Shown: positions 33,242 through 45,198 of the stretch, in pieces | How the letters are laid out: every line of letters begins with the position of its first letter | Position numbering within the stretch: position 1 is the first letter of the stretch | Assembly (NCBI GenBank): GCA_038363925.1 | Contig: JAQQWL010000011.1 | Span: 8,618,001 to 8,682,000, forward strand | DNA length: 64,000 nucleotides | Reading direction: 5' to 3' | Source: Apiospora phragmitis | Taxonomy: Eukaryota > Ascomycota > Sordariomycetes > Amphisphaeriales > Apiosporaceae | Notes under the pieces: model-generated | The model's input: only the letters and a program-made list of their open reading frames with translations | What the model was told of the DNA's origin: nothing | The model's database searches: none | Position numbers and translations under genes: made by a program

Positions 33242-35869
33242 TTACACGATTTTGTAAACCCTCTTGGCAATGAAGAAGCACCCCATTCCGAACATGAGTA
33301 GCCCGGCCGTGATGGCCCAGAACCAGGCGAGGTTGCCCTCATACTGCTGGCCCGGCACCCACACGTTCATGCCCCAGAGACCCGTTATGATGTTCATAGG
33401 CAGCACAATGGTTCCGAGCACGGTAAGCTTACCGAGGGTGTCGGCCGTCTGCTCAGAGCGCTCATTCATGCGGATGTTGATCTGCGCCAGGTAGTTTCCA
33501 TGAGAACGCGCCAAGATCACCTCGTAGTGGCTCAGGTTGGACGTCATGGTCACGATATGATCCTGGATGTCACCTAGGTACAGCCCGATCTCGCTGCGGG
33601 GTGCTACCTCCCAGTATTCGTTGCAGCGCTTCGCAAAGCCCTTGATGACGTCGGCTTTATTGCCCAGCAGCCGATACAGACCCATGACCTTTTTGCGGCA
33701 GCTGCCGACACGCTGAAGCATATCGCCGTCCGACGGGACCTCGCCTGCTACTGTATCGCCTGCAACGCTCTTCTTCTCACCGGAGTCTTTGTCCTTTCGA
33801 TCATCTCTCTGCCGGCCGTCATCGCCATTCGGATCACCGCCCCGGTGTGCCATCAAGATTGCGTCATCAATGTCGTCGACCTCTTCCTCGATTTTTTGGA
33901 TGAGCGGCACAAAGACGTCAGTGATGTCGTCAATGATAGCATAGGAAATCCAGTCAGCACTCAGAACCATGTAGTCCTTCAACTGACGGATGCGTCGCCG
34001 TACATTGGCGGGGTGTGGCGTCTGCTGGAAGTGGAAGGATATGACGCCCTCGCGAAACACGACAAGATACAGGTTCAGAGGTTCCAAGTGGGTGTCTGAT
34101 TCGGAGTCCTGGTCGAAAGAGCGGTAGTTGACGAAGTAGTAGTGGCGGAAGAGTTCGACCTTTTCACGCTGCTCCTGCAACATAATGTCCTCGGAAGTTA
34201 GGGGATGGATGCCGAAAGTCTTCTGGATGACTTTCATCTCGGACTCCGTCGGAGACAAAACGTCCAGCCACCACACAGGTCGATCGCCATACCGGATTGG
34301 TTTCTCAGGTTTGGGGCTCGATGACTTGGTTGGCGATTTGAAGCCCATCGGGAAGCCCATGGGCGTGGCATCGCCAGATTGATGTCGTGATGGCATAGAC
34401 GAAGGTGCATGCTCAGACAGGTGATTATTATCGCTAGATTCGTGGCGGGTTTCGCGATTAGAGAAGGACATCGAAGGTACCTTCGACAATGTTTCCCCGT
34501 TCTTAAGGGAAGAAGTGAAGTGCGAATTCATTATGGTGGGCACCTGCTCCAACTCATCATCTTCGTCAGAAGACGAGTCGGATAGTATGGGCCTTTCCGG
34601 GACGAAGAGTTCCTTGAAGCTGGCATCGGGCTGGACCAGCTCCGAAATGGTCTGGCTGTGGATGGTGCTTTGGAACTCTTCGTTGAAGTAGGTGAAGCGG
34701 TAGGGAGCATCTTCTTCGGCCCTGAACCATCCCTTGTGTATCGGCCGCAGTCTACCATTGATGAGCTGAGGCTCGGTAATCTTCTTGATGCGCCGCTCAT
34801 TATTCTGGCCTTCCTTTTCCATTCTACTCCAGTCCTCCAAAATGGCCAGGTCGGGCCATTTCTCACGGCGGCGTCTGCGGCGCATGTTGTTTCGCTGATC
34901 CCGCGCTTGGTGAAGCTCTTCGTCGGCAATCTCAGACATGCCCTCCTGTGGGAAGCATACGTCTTCCTGGGCCTCGAGCGCAATGGTATGTCGGCGTTGG
35001 AAGTTGGGGGATCCATGCATGTGATCACCCGTATCCTCGTCGCCGAGGCTGTTCACGTCGTCGTTGGAAGCCGATGCCAGCTGATCCAGCATGAGCTCAT
35101 CTCCAAAGTTCACATCCATGCGGTCTAAACCACCCATCCGCGGCGACCCAGGCATAGAAGGCGGATAGTTCACATTATACCGTTCAGTTCCTGGAGTCGG
35201 CGGGCCCAGCAAGCCTGATTGGCCACGCCAACTTGATTTACTGGAACCACGATGTATGCTCTCGCGGTGCTGCCGGCCACCCCAGCTGCCCATACCATCG
35301 CTCGAGCCATATACTCTGGATGATGAATCGGTTCTTGCTGGGCCTGGAAGGAGCGGCGCACTCTCGCTCATGCGCGCAACCTCGTCTTGTTCCTCGCCAT
35401 CATTGTCGTCTGCCTGGCTGTCATTTTTATAGGCAGTACGCGGTCTGGGTGTCTGCTGTTCGCCGCCTCCTCGGGAGAGCTGGAAAGAGGCAGCTAGAAT
35501 CGTGGAAGGCCTCCGAGGTCTCGAGCCCCAGGGGTACTCGCGATGATCTAAAAGGGCTTCGCTCTCGATGCTGGTGTTGCTCAGGTTGCGCCCACGCATA
35601 TAGAAGTCGTTAGGGCGGGTAGGCGTGGATTCGTCGCCTCCCCTGCGCGGGGAGGACGGGCCACCATCTTCATCAGTGGGTGCTGCAAAGGATTTGCGCC
35701 GCGGTCGTCGGTGTTTGCGGCCGCCTCTGTGCTTCTTCTTCTTGGGAACTTGTGAGCCTGGCGAGACATTGGAGGATTCGGCCGGTGTATTCTGAGATGG
35801 ACCAGCGAGGGTTGGTCTCGACCGGTCTGACCGGTCCAGTGGGGAGAAGGGATTGCCGGAGGAAGCCAT
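33242..35869 (-). CDS. CorA/MNR2-type magnesium transporter
   Basis: Probable Mg2+ channel of the CorA superfamily, closest in layout to fungal ALR1/MNR2, acting in the plasma or vacuolar membrane; which of the two cannot be decided from sequence. Single exon, 875 residues, no frame problem. A long, charged, Ser-rich N-terminal cytosolic part (residues 1 to about 500, with KKKKHRGGRKHRRPRRKS near residue 42) precedes the CorA funnel domain (RPVWWLDVLSPTESEMKVIQ, then FGIHPLTSEDI and QREKVELFRHYYFVNYRSF). The two C-terminal membrane helices include the signature Gly-Met-Asn at residues 833-835 (LWGMNVWVPGQQ). The helix after it ends in the basic tail KRVYKIV, which is consistent with the CorA pentamer pore. 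Confidence 0.95.
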   Translation of the reverse strand: MASSGNPFSPLDRSDRSRPTLAGPSQNTPAESSNVSPGSQVPKKKKHRGGRKHRRPRRKSFAAPTDEDGGPSSPRRGGDESTPTRPNDFYMRGRNLSNTSIESEALLDHREYPWGSRPRRPSTILAASFQLSRGGGEQQTPRPRTAYKNDSQADDNDGEEQDEVARMSESAPLLPGPARTDSSSRVYGSSDGMGSWGGRQHRESIHRGSSKSSWRGQSGLLGPPTPGTERYNVNYPPSMPGSPRMGGLDRMDVNFGDELMLDQLASASNDDVNSLGDEDTGDHMHGSPNFQRRHTIALEAQEDVCFPQEGMSEIADEELHQARDQRNNMRRRRRREKWPDLAILEDWSRMEKEGQNNERRIKKITEPQLINGRLRPIHKGWFRAEEDAPYRFTYFNEEFQSTIHSQTISELVQPDASFKELFVPERPILSDSSSDEDDELEQVPTIMNSHFTSSLKNGETLSKVPSMSFSNRETRHESSDNNHLSEHAPSSMPSRHQSGDATPMGFPMGFKSPTKSSSPKPEKPIRYGDRPVWWLDVLSPTESEMKVIQKTFGIHPLTSEDIMLQEQREKVELFRHYYFVNYRSFDQDSESDTHLEPLNLYLVVFREGVISFHFQQTPHPANVRRRIRQLKDYMVLSADWISYAIIDDITDVFVPLIQKIEEEVDDIDDAILMAHRGGDPNGDDGRQRDDRKDKDSGEKKSVAGDTVAGEVPSDGDMLQRVGSCRKKVMGLYRLLGNKADVIKGFAKRCNEYWEVAPRSEIGLYLGDIQDHIVTMTSNLSHYEVILARSHGNYLAQINIRMNERSEQTADTLGKLTVLGTIVLPMNIITGLWGMNVWVPGQQYEGNLAWFWAITAGLLMFGMGCFFIAKRVYKIV

Positions 35870-37210
35870 TGCGCGACCCTCTCGTCGGATTTATCTTATC
35901 AATTGATTGTGGACTGTCCCTAGGAGTGATAGGAAGCTGGCATTGACAATAAGGCGGATTGGATCTGGGAATATCCGGACAAAGAATGCCGGGCAAAAAT
36001 GTAGAGCTGAAGAGGCAGATGGGAATTTCAGGAGTGAAAAGGTTGGAGCTGCAAGTATGCGCTGGATGTACGGCACCCAGGATCGAGAACCAAGTATTGG
36101 ATCTTCCAGGACCTGTAAGCCGCTGATAGGATTACGGGAGATCGATATGTACTGTACTGCTCATCAGTCCAGGTACAACACCTTCAACTTAAGGTGGTCT
36201 ATCCCATTCTAGGTCTAGCGTTCGTTCCTGGCTGTAATTCTGCATCAATAATGGGCTTTTGGGGGCATACGAGACCTGAAAGGGCGAGCAATGATGTGGT
36301 GGGTTAGGTGTAGAGTAGGTAGAGAAAAAGGAGGGAGAGGAAGATTTTGTAGGACACCAAAAGGCGGTAATGCAGTCTACTCTGCCCTGATGATTCTTTT
36401 TTTATTACCGCGTTTTCATGATTAGGTTGAACTCTATTCGGATTGTTTCGTTTGGGGATCTGGTCAACCTGCTAGCCGTTAGACTTTCATCCGATATGCA
36501 GGTAGTTCCGGCTCAATGTTCCATGTACAGTACTGGATGCTTGGTGCGATACTGTCTGCAAGATTGAAAGGTACCTCCTTATCCTCCTTGCTGGGTGACT
36601 GACAGGTCTGGTGGGACTTGGGAAAATACACCTGCACCATCAATCATTGATGTACGTCATACTTCGCTTTTCACGCTACCTACAGCAGACTTGTCGTGCT
36701 TTTTCCAGTAGTCAGTCACCTACGGCCCGCAAGGTCGTGCTGTGTATCCCGCTCAATCAAATAGCTGTCATCTACTGTCATGCTAAGATTAACCCAACTA
36801 ATAAACCTGACGAGAACTTATCATCCATACTTTACGCAATTATTCTCCTTGCATTATTCTGACGCAAGTGCGAACTATCGTAGCAGTGGTAGCCGGTGTG
36901 CTGGAAAAACGGCACATCAAGGTTATTACCATATTGAGAGATTGCATCCCCATCGAGAACAGTTGGCACTGAATAATCAAACTTCGGACGGTTCTTCTTT
37001 TCTTTCCATTTCCACTAAAGCTGCAATCCGAGCCTTCGGCTCATGTGGTATCAAGTAGACCCTATTGACCCCTGCCAAGATCGCCACACGTCCAACTGAA
37101 TACGCCTAAAAACGCCCTTTTTCCCTTTCGGTAGTCATCTTGCTTGCAATATACTGTTACAAGCTCTCACGTGAATCCACCCCTTGGCTGTCGAACAATT
37201 CTCCGTGTTC
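35870..37210. other. intergenic, no gene recognised
   Basis: 1.3-kb spacer holding the CorA promoter on its left side and the RNA15 3' region on its right. Short ORFs only. Confidence 0.5.
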
Positions 37211-38258
37211 CTAACGCTGCTGAGGCATAAACTGGGCACGCAAACCCATGATCGTCTGTCGCTCGGCTTCGGGAAGTTGGTCAATCGTAGCTTGAGGTAG
37301 CTCCAGAACCATCTTCATGAGCTGCTCCGGATCTTGTCCTGATGTTGCTGGGGCCGGCGCATAGCTGGGCTGAGGCGCCGCCACAGGGGGTGCGAACGGA
37401 GCACCAACCGGCGGGGTCGAAGTAGCAACGCCAGGGAAGCCAGGCATCACCGAAGGTGGGTAACCAGCAGGTGGTGCGTGAACCGGAGCCGGCGCATTCT
37501 GATCGACCACGGAGTGAATCGTCTCCGGGGACACCAGTCCCATAAGCAGGAGAGCTTGGAAGATGGCATAGGATAGCTGCGGGGCCTGGTTGAGGAGCTC
37601 GGTTGCGCGTGCAGGGTCGGTCGTAGCCAGGGACTTCATCTGTGTGAGGATGTCTAGCAGTTGGGCTGGAGGTAGGGTGTGTAGAGTCCGCGAGATGGCG
37701 TCGTGGAAGCTCACTCCAGGGGGCAGCTCCTTTCCAGGGGGCAGAGGAGGCAGCGAGCCAGAAGGTGCAGATTGAGGTGCGGCGTTAGCGATGCCATTTG
37801 AGTGCTGACCATAGGCCCCAGAATTGGCGGTATTGCTGGGTCCGGACTTATCCTCGTCCTGGTCAACGCGACCCTCGGTGCTGTAGTCGACGCGCAATTT
37901 GCGATTCATGACTTCGTGGTCGTTCAGGTTTCTGACTGCCGAAGCTGCCGAGTCTAGAACGTAACGAAGTCAGTATTTTGGGATGGCAAGAGATTCGGCT
38001 AGGAAAGCCTACCTGCGTCTGGATATTCTGCAAAGCCAAAGCCCTTAGGGCGGCCCGTTTCTCTGTCGTATACGAGTCGGAAATTGAGTACCTTGCCAGC
38101 CGTGCTGAAGATATCGGTGATTTGCTCTTCGGAAAGTCCTGTCGCCAGAGTGATGGTTAATGGTTGTTGGTTTGGTGCGCATGTGTGTATTGGGCGGTGG
38201 ACTCACCATAGGGAATGTTTCCCACAAAGACGACTCGCGAGGGCGGTTTTGTAGACAT
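37211..38258 (-). CDS. mRNA 3'-end processing factor RNA15 / CstF-64 homologue
   Basis: RNA-binding subunit of cleavage factor IA (yeast Rna15; animal CSTF2), which recognises U/GU-rich elements during pre-mRNA cleavage and polyadenylation. Exons: 38258-38207, 38138-38013 and 37953-37211, giving 307 codons (306 residues). The N-terminal RRM starts RVVFVGNIPYG (RNP2) and contains GRPKGFGFAEY (RNP1), split by two introns. The hinge domain that binds Rna14/CstF77 covers about residues 130-190 (SFHDAISRTLHTLPPAQLLDILTQMK, then LLNQAPQLSYAIFQALLLMGL). A Pro/Ala-rich linker leads to the conserved C-terminal helical bundle (LMKMVLELPQATIDQLPEAERQTIMGLRAQF). Head-to-head with prohibitin-2. Confidence 0.95.
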
Positions 38259-38948
38259 TTTGACTGGCACTATGGAACTCGGTCGCCGACGCAGCTCTCC
38301 TCGCGGCTCTAATGCAGCAAATAGAAGGAAGCGATGGGAATGCGTGTACTGCGGACTTTACGCGCAGCTCACTCGCAGACTAGGTCGAGATCACGTCCAA
38401 GGTCAAATACAGCGAGCTACAGAAAGTATCGTCACTGTATTATGATAGGTGCTCTTCAGGTGAATAACTTAGGAGTAGTATGTCCCATTCCCCAAGCCTC
38501 GAACTGGTCTTCTTCTGTTTTCCTGGACTGAAATCCTGCAGTCGGTCACGAATGTTGCTTGCAAGATGGAATTGGATCGCAACTTGCAGCTTGCAAGCAT
38601 CAATGACAGAATTGGCCGTTACGGATGGGCTTTAGGTACTCTAAAATGCCTGGGCCCACCGCTGCGCCGGAAAAAGATTAGGCCCTTTAGCCTCTTAGTT
38701 ACTTGTTTCGGTTAGCTCTGTTGACCGAGAAGCTCCAACCCTTGCACATGGGCCCAGGCAGCTGAAGAGCTCCAATCAAGTGCACAGATCATCGATGGTC
38801 GAGCCCACCATGGTCTTCCCGAGATCATCACTTTTCGACTTGAAGCTCAAGTCAGATCAATCGCCTCAACAAGGCAAATCCGACTGAACCAGCCCGACCA
38901 AGCCTTTTTCCCAGGCAGTTACCAGACACCAAGGTCCAGCCTGCCAAC
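38259..38948. other. divergent promoter region RNA15 / prohibitin-2
   Basis: 690-bp spacer between two start codons in opposite directions, so it holds both promoters. No specific factor site can be claimed from inspection. Confidence 0.5.
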
Positions 38949-39992
38949 ATGTCTCAGAACCCATTCCAAGACCAGATGAACCGGCTGCAGGCCATCGCCC
39001 GCCGTACCCGCATGCCCGGAGGCGGAGGAGCCCCCAACCCTCGTGGTGCCGCAGGCATGGCCCTCCTTGCCGCCGCGGGCCTTGGTGGTGCCATTATCTT
39101 GCAAAACTCTCTTTTCAACGTGGATGGTGGTCACAGAGCTATCAAGTATCGGAGGATAAGTGGTGTCAGCAAGGAGATCTACAGTGAAGGTTTGTTCAGT
39201 CTACGGCGTCTACTTCATGGCATGATCTGAAATGCTGATACTCCACCACTACTGCAGGAACACATATTAGAATCCCCTGGTTAGAGACGTCGATCGACTA
39301 CGATGTGCGCGCAAAGCCGAGAAATGTGTCTTCACTTACCGGCACCAAGGACTTGCAGATGGTGAACATCACCTGTCGTGTGCTGTCCAGGCCAGAGATC
39401 AATGCTCTGCCGCAAATCTACCGGACTTTGGGACAAGACTACGACGAGCGCGTGTTGCCCTCGATCGTCAACGAAGTCTTGAAGAGTGTGGTTGCGCAGT
39501 TCAACGCCAGCCAGCTGATCACACAGCGTGAGATGGTGGCCAAACTGGTGCGCGAGAACCTGTCGCGACGAGCAGCAAGATTCAATATCTTGCTGGATGA
39601 TGTCTCGCTCACGGTAAGTCCCGAGTGGTGTGTGTCGATAAAACCAGGAAGTACTGACGGTATCATAGCATCTTGCCTTCTCTCCTGAATTCACAGCAGC
39701 TGTAGAAGCTAAGCAAGTGGCGCAACAAGAGGCGCAACGAGCCGCCTTCATCGTCGACAAGGCACGACAGGAGAAGCAGGCTATGGTCGTCCGAGCCCAG
39801 GGTGAGGCTCGCTCAGCGCAGCTTATTGGTGATGCCGTCCAGAAGAGCAAGTCCTACCTCGAGCTGAAGAAGATTGAGAACGCACGCCTCATCGCAACCT
39901 CGCTTCAGGAGGCTGGTGGCCGTAACAGATTGATGCTTGACTCGGAAGGTCTCGGTCTGAACGTGTTCGGCGATGATTTCAGCAAGAAATAA
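38949..39992 (+). CDS. phb2: Prohibitin-2 (mitochondrial inner-membrane scaffold)
   Basis: Subunit of the ring-shaped PHB1-PHB2 complex of the mitochondrial inner membrane, which stabilises newly made respiratory proteins and regulates m-AAA protease. Exons: 38949-39189, 39258-39613 and 39669-39992, giving 307 codons (306 residues). The N-terminus is basic with Met/Gly-rich sequence, then a hydrophobic anchor ([15 protein letters not shown]). The SPFH/band-7 core shows [42 protein letters not shown] sequence ([15 protein letters not shown]) and [20 protein letters not shown] long C-terminal coiled coil contains AEAKQ-like [17 protein letters not shown] and RAQGEA. The Tyr- and Gly-rich details match PHB2 rather than PHB1. 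No frame problems. Confidence 0.95.
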
Positions 39993-40575
39993 GGACTAGG
40001 CATCAGTTGGGATTGCAAGCAAAAGGGCGTCGGACATCTCCCCTGTATTCTAGGAATTTAATATATTGTAAAGTAGGTGTTGAATGACTGCGTCAACTCC
40101 AAGTATCTGAGATTGCTGAGAGACGCTCTTCACCATGCTGTGAATCTTTCTGCCACTGTCCTATAACAATCTGTACGGGGCTGCTTAGGCCTCAGAATTG
40201 TGAAGTACAATGTGAAGGGAGTTTCTCACAGCCATGGGCATAATCCATAGCGTGCTTCATGTTACCTGGAGAGTCCTCTGGTGCCATGCATGGACAGTAC
40301 CTGCCTATGTAGTGTAGTGCAGTGTACTTACCTACAGGCGACCCACTGCACTTAGCAACCCGGGACCCCACCATGACCAGGCCGCCAGTGCGCTGCCTTC
40401 CGCCTTCCGCCGTTTCGATCATCAAGCAAACCAAACGAACTCATACATAACTCACACCGTCTCTCTCTTTTCTATTCATAACCTTGCGGCGGCACAACCA
40501 TTTCCTTAAGCGTCTCTTCTCTCGACCTTCTTCTACAGAACCCCCCATCGTCAGTCCTTCGCAGCAACCGTCACC
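39993..40575. other. intergenic, NEDD8 promoter side
   Basis: 583-bp spacer between prohibitin-2 and NEDD8, both on the plus strand. A C/T-rich stretch lies in the last 120 nt before the NEDD8 start. Nothing else seen. Confidence 0.5.
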
Positions 40576-41079
40576 ATGCTTATCAAGTAAGTCGGAGCTA
40601 CCCCGCCAAGATCGCCTCAGCTGCATTACGTGCGCGCCTTATTCTCAGACAAACAGGCCCGCAGAGCTCGTGGATATGTAGTGTAGTGTGTGTGTACTGA
40701 CATTTGTCGACCCCAAAGGGTCCGTACCCTCACGGGCAAGGAGATCGAGCTCGACATCGAAGCCGACTACAAGGTTTCCCAGATCAAGGAAAAGGTGGAA
40801 GAGAAGGAAGGCATCCCGCCCGTCCAGCAGCGCCTCATCTTCGGTGGCAAGCAAATGTAAGATGGCCCTCTCTGTCCTCCCATCTGCGCGGGTCACATTG
40901 CGCGCCTGCCTCCGATGTGCTTTTGCCCTGCGATCCTCCAACATCTCGGCGGTGTTTACATATGTGACTAACCTACCACGATCTCTACTCCCAGGACCGA
41001 CGACAAGACGGCATCAGACTACCAACTCGAGGGCGGCGCAACACTACATCTGGTTCTGGCTCTTAGAGGAGGACGATAA
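40576..41079 (+). CDS. rub1: NEDD8/RUB1 ubiquitin-like modifier
   Basis: Small modifier attached mainly to cullins to activate SCF-type ubiquitin ligases. Exons: 40576-40586 (11 nt), 40719-40856 and 40995-41079, giving 78 codons (77 residues). The sequence starts [18 protein letters not shown] and continues [21 protein letters not shown]. The last exon ends [11 protein letters not shown]. It is NEDD8 rather than ubiquitin: [16 protein letters not shown] and the C-terminal LALRGG (Ala72 in place of ubiquitin Arg72, the residue that selects the NEDD8 E1). The precursor has only one residue, Arg77, after the reactive Gly-Gly, which a C-terminal hydrolase must remove. Normal GT-AG introns. Confidence 0.96.
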
Positions 41080-43725
41080 ACTGTCACTGGCCCGTAAAGC
41101 ATCCCCCGAAACCACTCCCGGCGAACACATGAAAACAGAGCCACAGGCGCTTATGTATATGGAAAGGCCTCATCGTTCAGATGCTATGTCCGTCGCAACC
41201 CCTGCTTGCTGCTGATGTAGGCAGAAGAGCATACAGGCTCTGACTTCACGGGCTTGTTGAAGTTCAGTAAAGGGGCAGCGCTTCTCGCTTTCTGCAGGAG
41301 CAGGGGGCAGGTTTTTCCAGACAAATGGAGGATTAGCAGAATAATTCACTATCTTCTTCGGGCGTTCAAGGCGTCAATTTCAGAATATGCTTTCGAATAG
41401 AAATGTTTGCAACTTGCCGGCAATGAAGCGGCACCACAGTCTGTCTGTCCTTACACCGAGTCGCCCGACGGATTCCGATGTCAAAAAGACACAGGTGAAG
41501 CTGTTTGGGCAGGCGTCTCGTAGAAAACGTCATGTGCTTGTGCCAAAATATCACGGAGGGGGGAGGGGGCCAACTTTGTGTGCTGATACTAGACCACCTC
41601 CCTTCGAAACTGTATGTGCAATGTATTCAGGATCTCGCCAGCTATCTCAAAAGGCGTATGACGGTATTCAGTGACGCCTTAAATTTACATGTTTGTACAA
41701 GTTCAAGTTCTACACGGCTCACATGCACGCACAACAGTACACTCAGCCATGAGTCCATCTATCAGTAGGTACTTAGGCAGAGGGAGTCTTATGTATTCTA
41801 AAAGTCTCGGGCACTGGGTGATAAAATATTCATCTTACTTGTGATTTGGTCACGCTACTGCTTGCTTTCCTAGCTCCCAATCTCTGACTCTTGTTTCCAT
41901 ACTTGCAAGATAATGGTACACTTTTGGGGTCGTAGTAGGAGCAGCCACCCATTAATCTACAAAGCACTCGCATAGTGATAGTCTGACTTAAAAGCAGAGA
42001 CAGAGGATCGGCAACTTGAACTGACACGACAAGAGCTCTCCTTTGTTTGCTCAGTGCCTGGTGTGTGGAGAGCGATGTGCACACCCCTTTTCATATACAC
42101 CGGTATCACTAACCCGTCTCCGTCCAGTTTCAGTGGCCAATTCGAGACCATCTTCTCAATAGCACAACTCACTGATATACTACATACTACTTACATATTA
42201 ACAATCCAAGCACCCCATCTTTCACTTTGTATTCAACGAACTCATTTCCCCTGGCGGTGGCTTGCTACTACCTTCTTTATCTACCAGGCCTATTTAGATA
42301 CGGGCCCGATTGTGCCCAGAGGATTATTATGCGGCAGTCTTGGCGTACAAACGCGTACAAAGTATCAATCACTGACTATTAGAGAAACACATATGCAAGT
42401 CGTAGGGCGTAACTATTGTATTCAAGGCGCATCTCAGATCTCGGGTTGGATTGCTTGTGGTTACGGATGCCCCAGAAATAGTATACACGGTAACTGAAGT
42501 CTCCAAACACTACAGATATCCTAAATGAAAAAGGAACAAGATCGTCATCCCTTAGATTGATGCCCCTCGAGTCAACGTCGTCCCTTTGCCAAGAGAAGGA
42601 GGGACAGGAGAAGGAGATGGAAGGGAGTAGTCCAAACCATTTTCACCTCTTACTGAGAGCTCTAATACGAATCACCCAGTGATATCCGTTGTTTACTTAT
42701 CCATTGATCCATCAGTAACTATGTAATAAACCAAGATACCTGGCTTCTTTCGAGAAGTACTCCTAGATTAGAAGCCTCCCCCTATTCTTCCATTCCATTA
42801 CGACCCCCTTCGACCCACTATCCTGATTTGGGGTAAGTATATATGCTATGACTACAAATGAGCTGGGTACTGATCTCCAACGGCCGAGTTGAGACAACAG
42901 CCAAGATCGTGGTTCTGGTAGGCTGGATAGACTCGAAGATTGTGTAGGGATAATCGGCTTCCTCTATGAATACGTCCCTTCGAACCAACAGAAACGTCTG
43001 ACCATTGTAGAAACGCAAGGCAAGCATATCAGCCATAGGCCGAAAAAGAGGCCTGTATCTTCAAAATCTGCCAGAGAACCAGAGATGGACGACGAAGGCC
43101 AGTTTATTTTTAATTCTTTTTAAATTTAAACCAGTCTTTCAGCCTAATGGAGTGGTTCAAAGCAATGCCGGCTAGTCCTTCATAATAGCCTGTCTTTATG
43201 AAGCCTGCTTATGGATCCGAGTAGACGAAAGCAAGGGTGTAAGGCAAACACGGTATCCCTAAGACCTAGTAACTGAAATATTCTCGGTATTGAAGATGCG
43301 GAGTGGGTTCTGATGTAGTAAATACGGCATCGAAAGTCACTATGGGGCAAAGTAGAGCTGCAGATGCGTGTACCACTCCTGAAATTGCAAAGACGCTTTA
43401 TACCGGGACCCATGCTATGCTGATGTCTTATTATACAATCAAGGTTCTCGCGGGTATCTCGAGATGCCAGACCCAAATCACTTCGCCCTCCCAAAGACCT
43501 AACCACTCTCCCTGCTTACTTATGCATATGAACTCTCTGTGTGACACAAATCCCAAAATGTTGCCATTGAACGCCTGACTGACCTATCTTATCTTCCTGA
43601 AGAACTGAGAACCAAAATTACCGATAAACCACAAACGAAGAGCATTGCCCAGAAATCCCATCCACTGTCACTGAGCGTCTCGTTTCTACGGGGAAGAGGT
43701 GGCAGGACAATCTCGCATAGCGCCC
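41080..43725. other. large intergenic region, no gene recognised
   Basis: The longest gene-free stretch (2.6 kb), relatively AT-rich, between NEDD8 and the end of elongin A. The largest ORF (42054-42497, plus) shows no domain, no codon bias and no neighbouring exons. No repeats or RNA genes seen. Confidence 0.5.
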
Positions 43726-45198
43726 CTAGTTTGGCCGACGAGCTTTAGCCTTCGGCTGCATGAAGACGCCCACGGGCTTCCTCTTCCGAGGAGGCATCGA
43801 GGACTTGAGGGGAGGGCTGGCGGCCTCTGCCTTCATCGGGGGGCTTGAAGGCGGAGATGACGCTTCCCTTTTGCTCGCCGGTGCTTGGCGGACCTGTGAC
43901 TCAACGCGGCGCACGTTGGACAAAACGCCGCTTCGTTTTCCAGGCAGAAGGGGTCTTGATGCCTGTGGAGCGGGTCTGCTGCTCCGCTCCGGCTTGCTGG
44001 GCTCGTCGAATATCGCTTCCAAGTCGTCCTCGCCCAGTAGACCGCCGCCACCGCCTCCATCTCCGAAGACGTCGTCGTCGTCATTTTCATCCAGATCGGA
44101 ATCTGACACAATCGTGGGCTGCTTGCCCGATTTGATACTGCGTAGCCGCGCTTCTGCTTCTTCTAGACTCTTGCCTCCGAAATCACGGTCCGGGAAGTTC
44201 CGTTTCAACGTCGGGGGTTGTATTTTCAGAGATGGCTGTGCCTTGATCCGTTGCTCGTTGACCATGCCCTGGGGCGCGTGCTTGATCTGACCCTTATTGA
44301 CTCTGAGAGCGTTGGTCGGGGTCGCAATTTTGTTACGGTTATGTATCTCCTTCGCCTCACGCTTGACCTTGCGCATCAGACTTTGTGCTGTGGACACCTT
44401 GGTACGCGTGCCACTGGTGAATCGCAGCTCTCCCGTGTCGTTACTCCCTCCTCTTCGCCCGGTAGCCCCCTTCTTATCCCCCGTGAATCTGGAATCCTTG
44501 GGCGGCTGCGGCAGCTTACGGCGGTCGAAAGTCACGATCGAGCTCGTGTTGGCCTGCTTCTTCGCATTGATGCCGGCAAAGGCGTTTCGTAGTTTCTCCG
44601 CGGCTTCGGCCTTGTTCTTCGTGTCTATCCGGCTGTACTTGGCGTAGACCCGGTGCCAGAGCTGAGGTCTCGAAGGTTTGAGGTTCTCCTTCTCATGGAG
44701 AGTAGGAAACTCCCGCTTGATCAAGCGCAGCCATACCTCTTCGTTGTGTTCCTCGAGATGAGGGGAGGCTTCTTCGATGGCGCGCAGTTGCGAGGCTGAG
44801 TCGATACGCAGGAGTATGGGGCGAATGAGATCGTAGTGTGCCGAGCCAATGTCTCTGATATCTTGAGTTTTGTTAGCAGAGGTAACGGCGCCGTGAGCAT
44901 GACTATCGCCCCTGCAGTTTTGGATTGTCTTGAGACATGGCTGTACGCTGGTGTGTAGAGTGATGTAACTGCAGAGATATTGCAGCTGGCATTGATGGAA
45001 GGAAGGAGGGGATCAGATGGTAAGATCAGCGTGGAATCATGGAGATAGAACGATGAATGGGGGTTGCGTTAGAGACAGCATGATACCTCAGGTAACTGCA
45101 TGTACTCGGCAAGAAACAGCAAATCCGAGCGATGAATACATACCTCGAACATTTTTGATACACACCGCAGTGCACAAGTCAACAAGGGATTTGACCAT
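43726..45198 (-). CDS. Elongin-A family protein (RNA polymerase II elongation / ubiquitin-ligase subunit)
   Basis: Homologue of elongin A/yeast Ela1, which partners elongin C (Elc1) in transcription elongation and in ubiquitination of stalled Pol II. Two exons, 45198-45144 and 44861-43726, give 397 codons (396 residues). The N-terminus MVKSLVDLCTAVCIKNVR fits a BC-box (L-x-x-x-C), the elongin-C binding motif. Across the intron the family block continues DIRDIGSAHYDLIRPILLRI, then SASQLRAIEEASPHLEEHNE and VWLRLIKREFPTLHEK. The rest is disordered and basic/acidic, with a patch of nine Asp, Glu and Gly residues (LDENDDDDVFGDGGGGGG) and a basic C-terminus (PPRKRKPVGVFMQPKAKARR). The intron has a GCTAAC branch site. 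Confidence 0.9.

Noticed and set aside
42054..42497. 147-codon ORF in the large spacer as a gene
   Set aside because: No domain, no signal, no neighbouring exon in phase, and composition like random AT-rich DNA.
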